Assembly: GCF_000719775.1 (NCBI RefSeq)
Contig: NZ_JOHR01000014.1
Location: 124,001 to 188,000, forward strand
From: Streptomyces sp. NRRL F-5135
GTDB taxonomy: Bacteria; Actinomycetota; Actinomycetes; Streptomycetales; Streptomycetaceae
Length of the DNA: 64,000 bases
Direction of reading: 5' to 3'
The notes under the pieces: model-generated
Database searches by the model: none
Seen by the model: the letters and a program-made list of their open reading frames with translations, nothing else
Told to the model about the DNA's origin: nothing
Shown: one piece after another, positions 34,167-42,365 of the stretch
Position numbering within the stretch: position 1 is the first letter of the stretch
Layout: the number at the start of each line of letters is the position of its first letter
Program-made: the position numbers and the translations under genes

Positions 34167-34442
34167 CCGGCACGTTTCACCCACGCCGGTGTCCGGATCT
34201 TGAGCTGCAACGCGAAAGTGCCTTCTGAACTGGGATGATGAGGCTTGTCCAGGGCTTCTGTCACCACAGCGGGAAGGCACTTTCCGCGTACACACCCCGG
34301 GTCGCGTCCCGAGCTCGTCATTCCGGCCGACGGTCGCGGAGCGGCCGGCCACGTGGGAGTCGTGGCGGCTCGGGCACAGCTCCGACATTCGCAAATCCTC
34401 CGATTCTCTCTTTTGGCACGCCCTGACATAGGAGCCTGACTC

Positions 34443-35804
34443 ATGCAGTCCCCAGCCGATCGCCCCACTCCGCCCCCGGGATGCCCCGCTCACGAAAACG
34501 GACAGAACCATCGCACCCCGCTGTACACGGGAGCCCTTTCAGCCGATTCGGCAGGCGTTTACGACCGTTTGAGGAAGTTCGGCCCGGCCGCGCCGGTCGA
34601 ACTCGCCCCCGGAGTGGAGGCGTCGCTGGTCACGGACTACGCGGCAGCGCTCCATGTGCTGCAGAACCCCGACATGTTTCCGCGTGACGCACGACGCTGG
34701 CGCGCCCTCAATGAAGGCCGCGTGCCGGCCGACAGCCCGGTGCGGCCCATGATGGAATACCTGCCCGGCCCGCTGATGGCCGACGGGGCGGAGCACCTCA
34801 GGCTGCGCCAGGCGATGACGGACAGCCTGGCGCGAGTCGACACCCACCGGCTGACTCGCCTGGTGGACAGGTCCACCAAATTCCTGATCAGCCAATTCGA
34901 AGCACAGGGCAGGGTCGACCTGGTCGGCGATTACGCTCAACTCGTGCCGCTCCTGGTTTTCAACGAACTCTTCGGCTGCCCGGGCGAAATCGGCGACCGA
35001 GTGGTGTACGGCATCTCAGGAATGTTCGACGGGGCCAACGCCGACGAAGCAAAGCAGATCCTGATCGGGGCACTGGCCGAGCTTGTGCAATTGAAGCACA
35101 GCAAGCCGGGGGACGACATCACTTCCTGGCTGTTGGAGCACCCGGCCGCGCTCACCGACGAGGAAATGATCCCGCAGCTCATCCAGCTCATGGGTGCGGG
35201 AATGCAGCCACTCGCGGATCTCATCGCAAGCGCGTTGTTGGTCATCCTGCGCCCTGATGACCAGAACGGCGGTGAACTTCTGGTCGAAGACGCCATCGAC
35301 AGCGTGTTGTGGAACAACCCTCCCATCGCCAACTACGCGGCGCATTACCCCGTCCAGGATGTCGACCTGGGAGGAAGCAAGCTGGACGCCGGAGACCCCG
35401 TGCTCATCAGCTTCGCCGCGGCCAACAGCGATCCGAGCCTGTCCACGAGCCGTCAGACGCTCAGCAGGCGCGCCCACCTCGCCTGGGGCGCGGGCCCGCA
35501 CGCCTGCCCGGCCAAGGACCCCGCGCGGCTGATCACCGCGCGAGCCATTGAAATCCTCCTCAACCAGCTGCCGGACCTGGAGCTGGCGGTGGACCAGGAC
35601 AAGCTGGTGTTCACCCCCGGGCCCTTCCACGTGGCGGTCACGGAACTGCCCGCCCGATTCACTCGTCCCGTTCGCGAGGAAGCCCGTCCCACACCCCGCG
35701 CGGCGGCAGCGCCCGGCTCCTCAGGTCCGCAGCGGGAGCAAACGTCCGCCGCTCCCCAGCAGAAGGGATTCTGGAGCGGGTTCCTTTCCTGGTGGAAGGG
35801 ATAA
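34443..35804 (+). CDS. CYP157-like cytochrome P450 of the conservon
   Basis: 453 aa. The heme loop is present as LAWGAGPHACPAKDPARL with the axial Cys. The K-helix ExxR is missing: the position reads AIDSVLWNNPPIANY, with DSVLW in place of an ExxR stretch, and the I-helix lacks the usual AGxxT (MGAGMQPLADL). Absence of ExxR with a retained Cys is the known hallmark of the CYP157 family, whose members belong to conservons in Streptomyces. A paired CYP154/156 gene is not present here. C-terminal 45 residues are Pro/Arg/Ser-rich. Function of such P450s is unresolved. Confidence 0.88.
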   Translation: MQSPADRPTPPPGCPAHENGQNHRTPLYTGALSADSAGVYDRLRKFGPAAPVELAPGVEASLVTDYAAALHVLQNPDMFPRDARRWRALNEGRVPADSPVRPMMEYLPGPLMADGAEHLRLRQAMTDSLARVDTHRLTRLVDRSTKFLISQFEAQGRVDLVGDYAQLVPLLVFNELFGCPGEIGDRVVYGISGMFDGANADEAKQILIGALAELVQLKHSKPGDDITSWLLEHPAALTDEEMIPQLIQLMGAGMQPLADLIASALLVILRPDDQNGGELLVEDAIDSVLWNNPPIANYAAHYPVQDVDLGGSKLDAGDPVLISFAAANSDPSLSTSRQTLSRRAHLAWGAGPHACPAKDPARLITARAIEILLNQLPDLELAVDQDKLVFTPGPFHVAVTELPARFTRPVREEARPTPRAAAAPGSSGPQREQTSAAPQQKGFWSGFLSWWKG

Positions 35805-35884
35805 GAAGGGAGCACACGAGCCGGGTCCGCGCCGACGTTCCCTCAGGGCTGTCCCGTAATCCCCGGCGGGCGCACGACGGGGGT

Positions 35885-37792
35885 CTACGGGCCCCAGGCC
35901 GACCAGCCGCTCTCTTGGTCTCCGATCAGGCCACCGCCGGCGATCGGAAGCGAGGAAAGGTACTCACTGGGCAGGCAGAAGGCTTCAACCAGGCCGCTCA
36001 TGTGCGGTACGAGGACCGCGATGACCTCATTGACGGCATCGGGGACGCCGCGGACATGGTCGGGGGTCAGATGGCCGTCCGCGAGCAGCACCCCGGTGTG
36101 GGGCTCGAGCTGACGGAGCAGGAAGAGCCGGCACAAGTGCTCCAGGAGCATCCGTGCCGTCGGGTCGACCGCACGGGCCGCCGCGGCGATGAACGCATCG
36201 GCGGCCTTCCGGCCGGCGTGCGCCGACACCATCTCCAGGGCCGCGGGGGACGCCTCGTTCCAGCGGCCCAGGGGGTCGCCCATGGGACCTCGGCGCAGGG
36301 CCTTGCTCGCCCTGCGCTGCGCGTCGAGCTCGACCTCGACGAGCAGATCACGCAGATACGTCACGTTGGTCAGCAGTTGTTCGCCGGCCGGCGGATCCGG
36401 CTGGAGGCGGACGGGGCGGGGCTCGAAGAGCATTTCCGAGGCAGCCTTTACCCAGATGACCAAGTTGTCACCCTCTGCGGTAATCGTGCCCTCTACGGTC
36501 GATGTCAGGTCGGATATTCCGTTGACCGGGAAAAGGCCCTGTGCGCCGCACCGCTCTCGCGCGTTCACGGTGATCTCGCGGGCCCGCCACGTGATCCAGC
36601 CTTTGGCCACTGCGACAAGACGTTCGACCTCGGCCTGGTTCTCCGGTGTGTGCCCTGCCCACTGGGCAACGATGTCACGCTGCAGGAAGGTGGCCGCGTA
36701 GGCGGTCGCGATCCCGTCCAGGAGACTGCCGGCATGGCTGCGGTGAGCCACCAGCGCGACCCGCTCACCGGCTTTCGGTCCGCTTATGTGCCGTGCGTGC
36801 GCATGCTTCACGGCGATGGCCAGGGCTGCTCGGGCCATTCCGACAGCGCCCGCGCTCATGCACAGTTTCCCGCTGGTCACCCTGCTGATGGAGCTCAGGA
36901 ATCTCTGCCGCGCGCTGCCCAGGGTGCTGCGGAAGCTGCCGTCCCGTCCGAGCCGCCCGTGCTCTCCTTCCAACAGCGCCTCGCGAGGAAGCCGTACCCG
37001 GTCGAAAGAGGTGAGACAGTGGTCCATCGGGGTACCGGTGCGATCCGGGAGTTGCCTGACGTGGATTCCGGGCAGATGTCCGGTTTCATCGCTCAGCGGC
37101 GTCAGAAACAGGAAGCACCCGTGGTCCTCACCGTCGACGACCAGCCGTGCCATCACGACCGCGGTCTTCGGTCCGCCGAGCAGCGAGGTGTTCGGCATGA
37201 ATTTCTGGGCGCCCGGGGCGGGGGTGTGCAGGACGAACCCGCCCGTTTCCCTGTCGAATTCCGCCGTCGTCCGCAGCGCGGCCGCGTCGTTGCCGTGATC
37301 CAGCTCGGTGCAGAGGAAGGTGCCCGTCCTGCGCATCGAGACGTAGTCGGACAGGTCATGCCCTTTCGGGCTGCCGGCCCTGTGGTCCAGCAGACTTCCC
37401 ATGAACAGGTTGTAGTGGATGCTCGCGAGGGTACCCAGTCCGCCGTCCGCCACCCCCGCCCACTCGTGCAGGGCCGCCAGCCTCTGTATGTCCAGGGGCA
37501 GCTCTTCCGGAGAGTCCAGGGTCTTATTCACGGAACGCAGCCGCGAATAAGAGAGTGCCGCTCGTTCCTCACTGGAAAGTCCCGGACGATATCTGAACTC
37601 CTCCGTGCCCAGCAGTTTTCTCCAGGGCCCGTGAATCCGTCCCTGATCGGCCCCGTCGAAGAGTGAGTGAGTGAGGTCCAGCACAAAAGGATCGGCTGCC
37701 TCATGACCCTTATCCGCGAGGTTCTGCGTCCTCGCAGCCCTCCAGAAGGGAACCTTGTCCCGAAATGTCAGCATGGCGGTAAACAACTCCAT
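35885..37792 (-). CDS. Acyl-CoA oxidase/dehydrogenase-like flavoprotein
   Basis: 635 aa, the size of acyl-CoA oxidases rather than dehydrogenases. Middle-domain pattern GTFLCTELDHGNDAAALRTTAEFDRETGGFVLHTPAPGAQKF (read as two parts) matches the ACOX FAD/acyl pocket; LPDRTGTPMDHCLTSFDRVRLPREALL and RFLSSISRVTSGKLCMSAGAVG are also family-like. No signal. Convergent with the P450 (80 bp between stops). It could oxidise an acyl thioester; whether it belongs functionally with the conservon is uncertain. ATG 37792 or 37774. Confidence 0.85.
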   Translation of the reverse strand: MELFTAMLTFRDKVPFWRAARTQNLADKGHEAADPFVLDLTHSLFDGADQGRIHGPWRKLLGTEEFRYRPGLSSEERAALSYSRLRSVNKTLDSPEELPLDIQRLAALHEWAGVADGGLGTLASIHYNLFMGSLLDHRAGSPKGHDLSDYVSMRRTGTFLCTELDHGNDAAALRTTAEFDRETGGFVLHTPAPGAQKFMPNTSLLGGPKTAVVMARLVVDGEDHGCFLFLTPLSDETGHLPGIHVRQLPDRTGTPMDHCLTSFDRVRLPREALLEGEHGRLGRDGSFRSTLGSARQRFLSSISRVTSGKLCMSAGAVGMARAALAIAVKHAHARHISGPKAGERVALVAHRSHAGSLLDGIATAYAATFLQRDIVAQWAGHTPENQAEVERLVAVAKGWITWRAREITVNARERCGAQGLFPVNGISDLTSTVEGTITAEGDNLVIWVKAASEMLFEPRPVRLQPDPPAGEQLLTNVTYLRDLLVEVELDAQRRASKALRRGPMGDPLGRWNEASPAALEMVSAHAGRKAADAFIAAAARAVDPTARMLLEHLCRLFLLRQLEPHTGVLLADGHLTPDHVRGVPDAVNEVIAVLVPHMSGLVEAFCLPSEYLSSLPIAGGGLIGDQESGWSAWGP

Positions 37793-38152
37793 ACGAAACC
37801 TAGCACTGGCAAGGAAGGTCTCACACGATTGAATGCCAAGGGGCGACTTTTAGCCAGGGACTTCCGGGGGATTTTTTTGAGCTGAACATCACAACGCTCG
37901 TTAACATGCCGAGGATTAGATGAGTCCACCCATGGGAATAAATGTGTTCCTTTCATCCGTGGGGTCTCGGATGAGGTCTGCCGTCCCGGAATGGGTAACG
38001 GTGGCTCGACGGTCACCTCGTGCGGGCACGCTTACCAGGAACGCGGGCCGCACTTCGGGGGACATCCGGCCCGGTGCTCCGCGCGGAGTCCCCATCGCCT
38101 TGGCCCGGCTATAGCCGCGCTTCAACACGGGCGGAATTGGCGGCAGGGTCAA
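37793..38152. other. Intergenic region
   Basis: 360 bp of lower GC between two minus-strand genes. It has a T7 run (about 37871-37878) after GGGGGA, a possible terminator of minus-strand or promoter element for the acyl-CoA oxidase gene. No gene seen. Confidence 0.45.
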
Positions 38153-39010
38153 CTACATAAATGTGTTTCGGCCGCCGTCCGCGTCCGCGAAGTGCTGCCG
38201 TATCAGCGCCTCGGCCGTCGCCCGGTCCCCCGCCGTCAACGCGTCGAGCAACGCGGTGTGTTCGGCCGCGTCCGCGCGGAGAGCCGCCCGGCGGGCGGCG
38301 GTGGATCCGGGTGACGGCCACTGGGATCGGCGGTGCATCTCGTCGGCGACCAGGACCAGTTGCCGGTTTCCCGCCAGGGTGAGCAACGCGCGGTGGAAGG
38401 CCCGGTCGCGCTCGGCGTAGCCGGTCCGGTCGCCGCACGCCGCCGCCGCGCCGGCGGCGTCCGCCAGCGGGCGCAGCTCCGCGAACCGCTCGGGAGGCAC
38501 GGTACGGGCCAGCCGGAGCAGGACCGGCACCTCGATCAACGCCCGGATCTCCGCCAGTTCGGCGCGGTCCCGCGCACCGCGCTCGGTGACCCGGAAGCCG
38601 CGGTTGGGCACCACCTCGACCGCGCCCTCCAGCGTCAGCTGGTGCATGGCCTCGCGCACGGGTGTGGCGGAGACCCCGAACCGTTCGCCCAGCGCGGGCG
38701 CCGAGTAGACCTCCCCCGGGGCCAGTTCACCGCTGACGAGCGCCGCGCGCAGGGCGTCGAGGATCTGTCCGCGTACGGTGTGCCGCCGCACCGGGCGGGC
38801 CGGACCGTCCGGCGCCTCGCGGGTCCGCTCCGCAGGCCGTGCCGCGACGCCCGTGGGCCACCGCGCCGCCGCCTCCGCGCTGCTCGCCGGCCCGGGCTGC
38901 CCGGGTACGCGGCCGGCCCCGGGCGCCGGCGTTCCGGACGGCCCCGTCGCGTACGGGCCCCCTCCGGCGGCCCCCGGCGCTCCGCGCTGCTCCACTCGGG
39001 TCCACCCCAC
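38153..39010 (-). CDS. GntR-family regulator (FadR/FCD subfamily)
   Basis: 285 aa. A wHTH (RRHTVRGQILDALRAALVSG, APALGERFGVSATPVREAM, LTLEGAVEVVPNRGFRVTE) followed by an FCD effector domain (ALIEVPVLLRLA, AERDRAFHRALLTLAGNRQLV, EHTALLDALTAGDRATAEALI). The first 75 residues are a disordered Pro/Ala/Gly extension and the true start may lie further in. Divergent from the FhuF-like gene; its target is not evident. Confidence 0.9.
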   Translation of the reverse strand: MGWTRVEQRGAPGAAGGGPYATGPSGTPAPGAGRVPGQPGPASSAEAAARWPTGVAARPAERTREAPDGPARPVRRHTVRGQILDALRAALVSGELAPGEVYSAPALGERFGVSATPVREAMHQLTLEGAVEVVPNRGFRVTERGARDRAELAEIRALIEVPVLLRLARTVPPERFAELRPLADAAGAAAACGDRTGYAERDRAFHRALLTLAGNRQLVLVADEMHRRSQWPSPGSTAARRAALRADAAEHTALLDALTAGDRATAEALIRQHFADADGGRNTFM

Positions 39011-39101
39011 CCATCAGGTCCGGTCCGCCGGCTCGCGAGAGCCCTTTCACCCCTGCACCATAGGCCGACCGGCGACCGGTTCCCACACACCCCGAATCGG
39101 A

Positions 39102-39120
39102 TAAGGTAAGGCTTACCTGC
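39102..39120. promoter_or_regulatory. Iron box (DmdR1/IdeR-type operator)
   Basis: TAAGGTAAGGCTTACCTGC matches 14 of 19 positions of the actinobacterial iron box TTAGGTTAGGCTAACCTAA, with inverted AGGTAAG/CTTACCT arms. It lies 27 bp before the FhuF-like gene, so that gene should be repressed by iron. Confidence 0.85.
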
Positions 39121-39146
39121 AAACGATCGCGATTCGGTGGCCCCGC

Positions 39147-40067
39147 ATGACCGTGCCCGCCTTGCTGCCCGGCCTTCCCGCTTCCCCCGTGACGGACCTG
39201 ACCGTGACGGACTTCTCCAGGACGGACCCGCCCGTGACGGGCTCCTCCGTTCCGGAGGCCGTTCTGGCGGACGCGTACGCCCGGCTGGCCGAGGTGTTCC
39301 CCGCGCTGCGCGTCGACCAGCTCGCCGAAGACGAGCGCCCACCGCACGGTGCGGGCTGGGTGACCGCGGCCGAGCTCGCCGCCGGCGGTGACGCCCTGGA
39401 CACGTTCCTGGCCTGGGACGTGGAGCAGGTGGCGCGGGACTACGGCCGGCGGGCCCGTCCCGACGTGATCGCGGGCTTCGGACTGCACCGGTACGCCTGG
39501 CCCGCCTGTCTGCTGATCACCATGCCCTGGTTCCTGCACCGCCGGGTGCCCCGGATCCCCGTCCCCGACGTCTCCTTCCACCGGGCGCTCGGCCGGATGA
39601 CCGTGCGGGTACGGGAGTTCGCGTGTCTGCCGGACGACCCGGCGGCGGCGCTGCCCGGCGCCCGGGTCGTACCGGACGTGGCCGCCCTCGACGCCGCCGC
39701 GCGGGCGGCCGTCGCCGAACACCTCGGCCCCGTCCTCGACGGGTTCGCCCCGCGGATGCGGCGCGGGCGCCGGGCGCTGTGGGGCATGGCCACCGACGAG
39801 GTCGTCGAGGGGCTCTGGTACGTCGCGCACCTGATGGACGAGGAACGGCGCGCGATGGCCGAGCTGGGACGGCTGCTGCCGGGGACCACCGCCCCGTACG
39901 TCGGCACGGCGGGCTTCCGCGAGCTGACCGGGCCGGACGGCACATCCCTGCCCACCCGGGACCGGGCCGGCTGCTGCCTCTTCTACACGGTGCGCCCCGA
40001 GGACACGTGTGTCACCTGTCCGCGTACGTGCGACGCGGAGCGGATCCGGAAGTTGAGCGGAAGCTGA
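39147..40067 (+). CDS. FhuF-like ferric-siderophore reductase ([2Fe-2S])
   Basis: 306 aa. The C-terminal RAGCCLFYTVRPEDTCVTCPRTC carries the CC-x10-CxxC ligand set of FhuF proteins. The N-terminal body (AYARLAEVFPALRVDQLA, GFGLHRYAWPACLLITMPWF) fits the family. It should reduce ferric siderophore in the cytoplasm to release iron. ATG 39147; the ribosome site is weak. Regulated by the iron box upstream. No siderophore biosynthesis or transport genes are in the window. Confidence 0.9.
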   Translation: MTVPALLPGLPASPVTDLTVTDFSRTDPPVTGSSVPEAVLADAYARLAEVFPALRVDQLAEDERPPHGAGWVTAAELAAGGDALDTFLAWDVEQVARDYGRRARPDVIAGFGLHRYAWPACLLITMPWFLHRRVPRIPVPDVSFHRALGRMTVRVREFACLPDDPAAALPGARVVPDVAALDAAARAAVAEHLGPVLDGFAPRMRRGRRALWGMATDEVVEGLWYVAHLMDEERRAMAELGRLLPGTTAPYVGTAGFRELTGPDGTSLPTRDRAGCCLFYTVRPEDTCVTCPRTCDAERIRKLSGS

Positions 40068-40331
40068 GCGTAAACGGAAGCTGAGCGCAAGCGACTGACG
40101 CTGCTTCCGTCCCATCTGACCCTCTGTCACCCTGGGGCCCGCGTGCCGCCTCCGAGGGTGATATTAATCGAACATGACAGGGGCCGGCCGTACGGCTGCG
40201 CCGGCGAAACACGCTAATGTGTGGGCCTCACCGCCCCGTTGGTGTTCTCTTGTCCCAAAACCCACTGAGGGGCAGCGTGCTTCCGCCACTATGGCGCCCG
40301 AAACGCCCTACTGCGATGCAAGGAACACCGC

Positions 40332-41384
40332 ATGCGACTGACCGACATATCGCTGAACTGGCTGCTACCCATCGGCGTGTTGATCGTCGGTGTCCTGGTG
40401 GCGGTGGCAGTGATCACCCGCGGCAAGCGCGCGGGTGACAAGGCCAAGACCGAGGACTCCTGGGAGCGCAGCGAGGAGCGCCGCCGGCGCAAGGAAGCGA
40501 TCTACGGGATGGCCTCCTACGCGCTCCTCTTCTGCTGCGCGGCCGTCGCCGCCGCCCTCTCCTTCCGGGGTCTCGTCGGCTTCGGCCAGGAGAACCTGAA
40601 CCTGAGCGGCGGCTGGGAGTACCTGGTCCCGTTCGGGCTCGACGGAGCGGCCATGTTCTGCTCCGTGCTCGCCGTGCGCGAGGCCAGCCACGGTGACGCG
40701 GCGCTCGGTTCCCGCCTGCTGGTGTGGACCTTCGCCGGCGCCGCGGCCTGGTTCAACTGGGTGCACGCGCCCCGGGGTCTCGGCCACGAGGGCGCCCCGC
40801 AGTTCTTCGCGGGCATGTCGCTCTCGGCGGCCGTGCTGTTCGACCGCGCGCTCAAGCAGACCCGCCGGGCGGCGCTGCGCGAGCAGGGCCTCGTCCCGCG
40901 CCCGCTGCCGCAGATCCGGATCGTACGGTGGCTGCGGGCCCCCCGCGAGACCTTCGCCGCCTGGTCGCTGATGCTCCTCGAAGGCGTACGGACGCTGGAC
41001 GAGGCCGTGGACGAGGTGCGCGACGACCGCCGGCAGAAGGAGGAGACCCAGCGGCGCCGCCGCGAGCAGGCGAAGCTGGAGCGCGCGCAGCTCAAGGCGC
41101 TCAACCGGCAGCACCGGAACTGGGGCAGGCGCGGCGGCCGTCAGGTGCCGCTGCCCGCCGTCGGCGCGGCCGCCGGAGGAAGCCCCGCGGCCGTGGAAGC
41201 CGCCGCGGAGCCCGCCATACCGGAGAAGGCGCAGCTCCCCCAGCGCTCCCGCCTCTCGCTCCAGCCCGCGTCCGGTCCTGAGACCCGCACCGTGGACCTC
41301 ACGGCCGAGGACGACACGCAGGCGCTGCCCCGGCTGGACTCCCTGGAGCGCAAGCTGAAGGACCTGGAGCGGCAGTACGGCTGA
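40332..41384 (+). CDS. DUF2637 membrane protein
   Basis: 350 aa. Four to five hydrophobic segments (WLLPIGVLIVGVLVAVAVI, ASYALLFCCAAVAAALSFRG, YLVPFGLDGAAMFCSVLA, LLVWTFAGAAAWFNWVHAP) followed by a charged coiled-coil tail (RQKEETQRRRREQAKLERAQ) and a C-terminal LERKLKDLERQYG. DUF2637 proteins occur both on actinomycete plasmids, near spread genes, and singly on chromosomes. Function unknown. It stands alone; a terminator follows 140 bp downstream. Confidence 0.88.
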   Translation: MRLTDISLNWLLPIGVLIVGVLVAVAVITRGKRAGDKAKTEDSWERSEERRRRKEAIYGMASYALLFCCAAVAAALSFRGLVGFGQENLNLSGGWEYLVPFGLDGAAMFCSVLAVREASHGDAALGSRLLVWTFAGAAAWFNWVHAPRGLGHEGAPQFFAGMSLSAAVLFDRALKQTRRAALREQGLVPRPLPQIRIVRWLRAPRETFAAWSLMLLEGVRTLDEAVDEVRDDRRQKEETQRRRREQAKLERAQLKALNRQHRNWGRRGGRQVPLPAVGAAAGGSPAAVEAAAEPAIPEKAQLPQRSRLSLQPASGPETRTVDLTAEDDTQALPRLDSLERKLKDLERQYG

Positions 41385-41525
41385 CGCCGCCTCGGCCGGG
41401 CCGCGTGAGCGGGACGCCCCCGGATCCCGGAGCCCGGGCGGAAAGCGGCACAACACCGCACCGGACGCGGGACCGTACTGACAGCCGCTCATGGCACGTC
41501 CCCGGCGCTTTCGGGCCGGGCACTC

Positions 41526-41559
41526 GGACCGGCGTGACGGAAGACCGTCACGCCGGTCC
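41526..41559. terminator. Bidirectional terminator
   Basis: Perfect 15-bp stem with an AAGA tetraloop (GGACCGGCGTGACGG and its complement), between the convergent DUF2637 and anti-sigma-like genes. Confidence 0.85.
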
Positions 41560-41595
41560 GCCGTTGCACCCCGCCCTCCGGGCGCCGCCGAACAT

Positions 41596-41633
41596 CCGCC
41601 GTGCCGACGCGCTCCCGCCGTGCCGACGCGCTC
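41596..41633. repeat. 19-bp tandem repeat, two perfect copies
   Basis: CCGCCGTGCCGACGCGCTC occurs twice without spacing (41596-41614, 41615-41633), followed by a partial third copy. Confidence 0.8.
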
Positions 41634-41716
41634 CCGCCACGCCCCGCGCCCGGCCGCCGGTGCCGAAGGAAACACCAGGCCACACCGGGCCACACCAGGC
41701 CCTGTCCGGTCGCCGG

Positions 41717-42121
41717 CTACGCCGCCTTCGGTCTCTCGCCGTTCAGCTCGAACCACACCAGCTTCCCCAGCGGCCGCGCGCGTATCCCCCAGTCGTCCGC
41801 CAGGCTCCGCACCAACGCCAGTCCCCTGCCGTGCGTGGCCTCCTCGGGTGCCGGCCGGGCCGGCTCAGCCGGCCTCGGCAGCCCTGCCTTGAAGTCCCGC
41901 ACCTCCACCCGCAGCCGCCAGTCCGCGACCGTGGCCGTCACCACCGCTCCGCTCTCCGTGTGCACCAGCGCGTTGGTGACGAGCTCGCTCATCAACAGCT
42001 CCGCCACCGCCGCGGAATCCGGCTCCGGCCAGTGCCGCAGCATCTCGCGTAACGCGTGCCGCACCTCCGGAACCGCCGCGAGATCGGCGCCGCCCACTCT
42101 GCGCCGTAACCCGGTCTTCAC
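41717..42121 (-). CDS. Anti-sigma-factor-like ATP-binding protein (RsbW-type HATPase)
   Basis: 134 aa. Small GHKL ATPase with N box LLMSELVTNALVHTESG and G2-like HGRGLALVRSLADDWGI. Streptomyces has many such solitary proteins that phosphorylate anti-sigma antagonists or bind sigma-B-type factors. GTG 42121 preceded by GGGGGGACG; an open frame continues to 42205 but lacks a ribosome site. No partner STAS-domain gene is adjacent. Confidence 0.87.
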   Translation of the reverse strand: MKTGLRRRVGGADLAAVPEVRHALREMLRHWPEPDSAAVAELLMSELVTNALVHTESGAVVTATVADWRLRVEVRDFKAGLPRPAEPARPAPEEATHGRGLALVRSLADDWGIRARPLGKLVWFELNGERPKAA

Positions 42122-42365
42122 GTCCGTCCCCCCAGTTCGTGCCGACGGTTTCCCCTGCCATCGAACGCGTACACGGAATGCATGCCCCCGGCCCGGAAGC
42201 GCCACGCATGGGGTTCGTCACGCCGCCTGCCTCATCCGTACCGCCGTACCTCCCGTATCCCGGAGGGTGCGCCGGGGCCGTCCGGGGAAGCTTCCGTCAG
42301 AGCCGGGTTCCGGCGAAGAGCCGATGCGAACTGCCGACGCGAAGTGCCGACGCGAGGAGTCACCG

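Larger units (their letters stand above)
41385..41716. other. Intergenic region with terminator and short tandem repeat
   Basis: 330 bp between convergent genes. Holds the hairpin at 41526-41559 and a two-copy 19-bp repeat at 41596-41633. No gene. Confidence 0.6.

Noticed and set aside
35792..37666. 624-codon open frame on the plus strand
   Set aside because: Shadow of the acyl-CoA oxidase-like gene, which has clear motifs on the minus strand.
41601..42365. Upstream extension of the GH38 frame
   Set aside because: It crosses the antisense ATPase gene; ATG 42366 has a good ribosome site and gives the usual N terminus.
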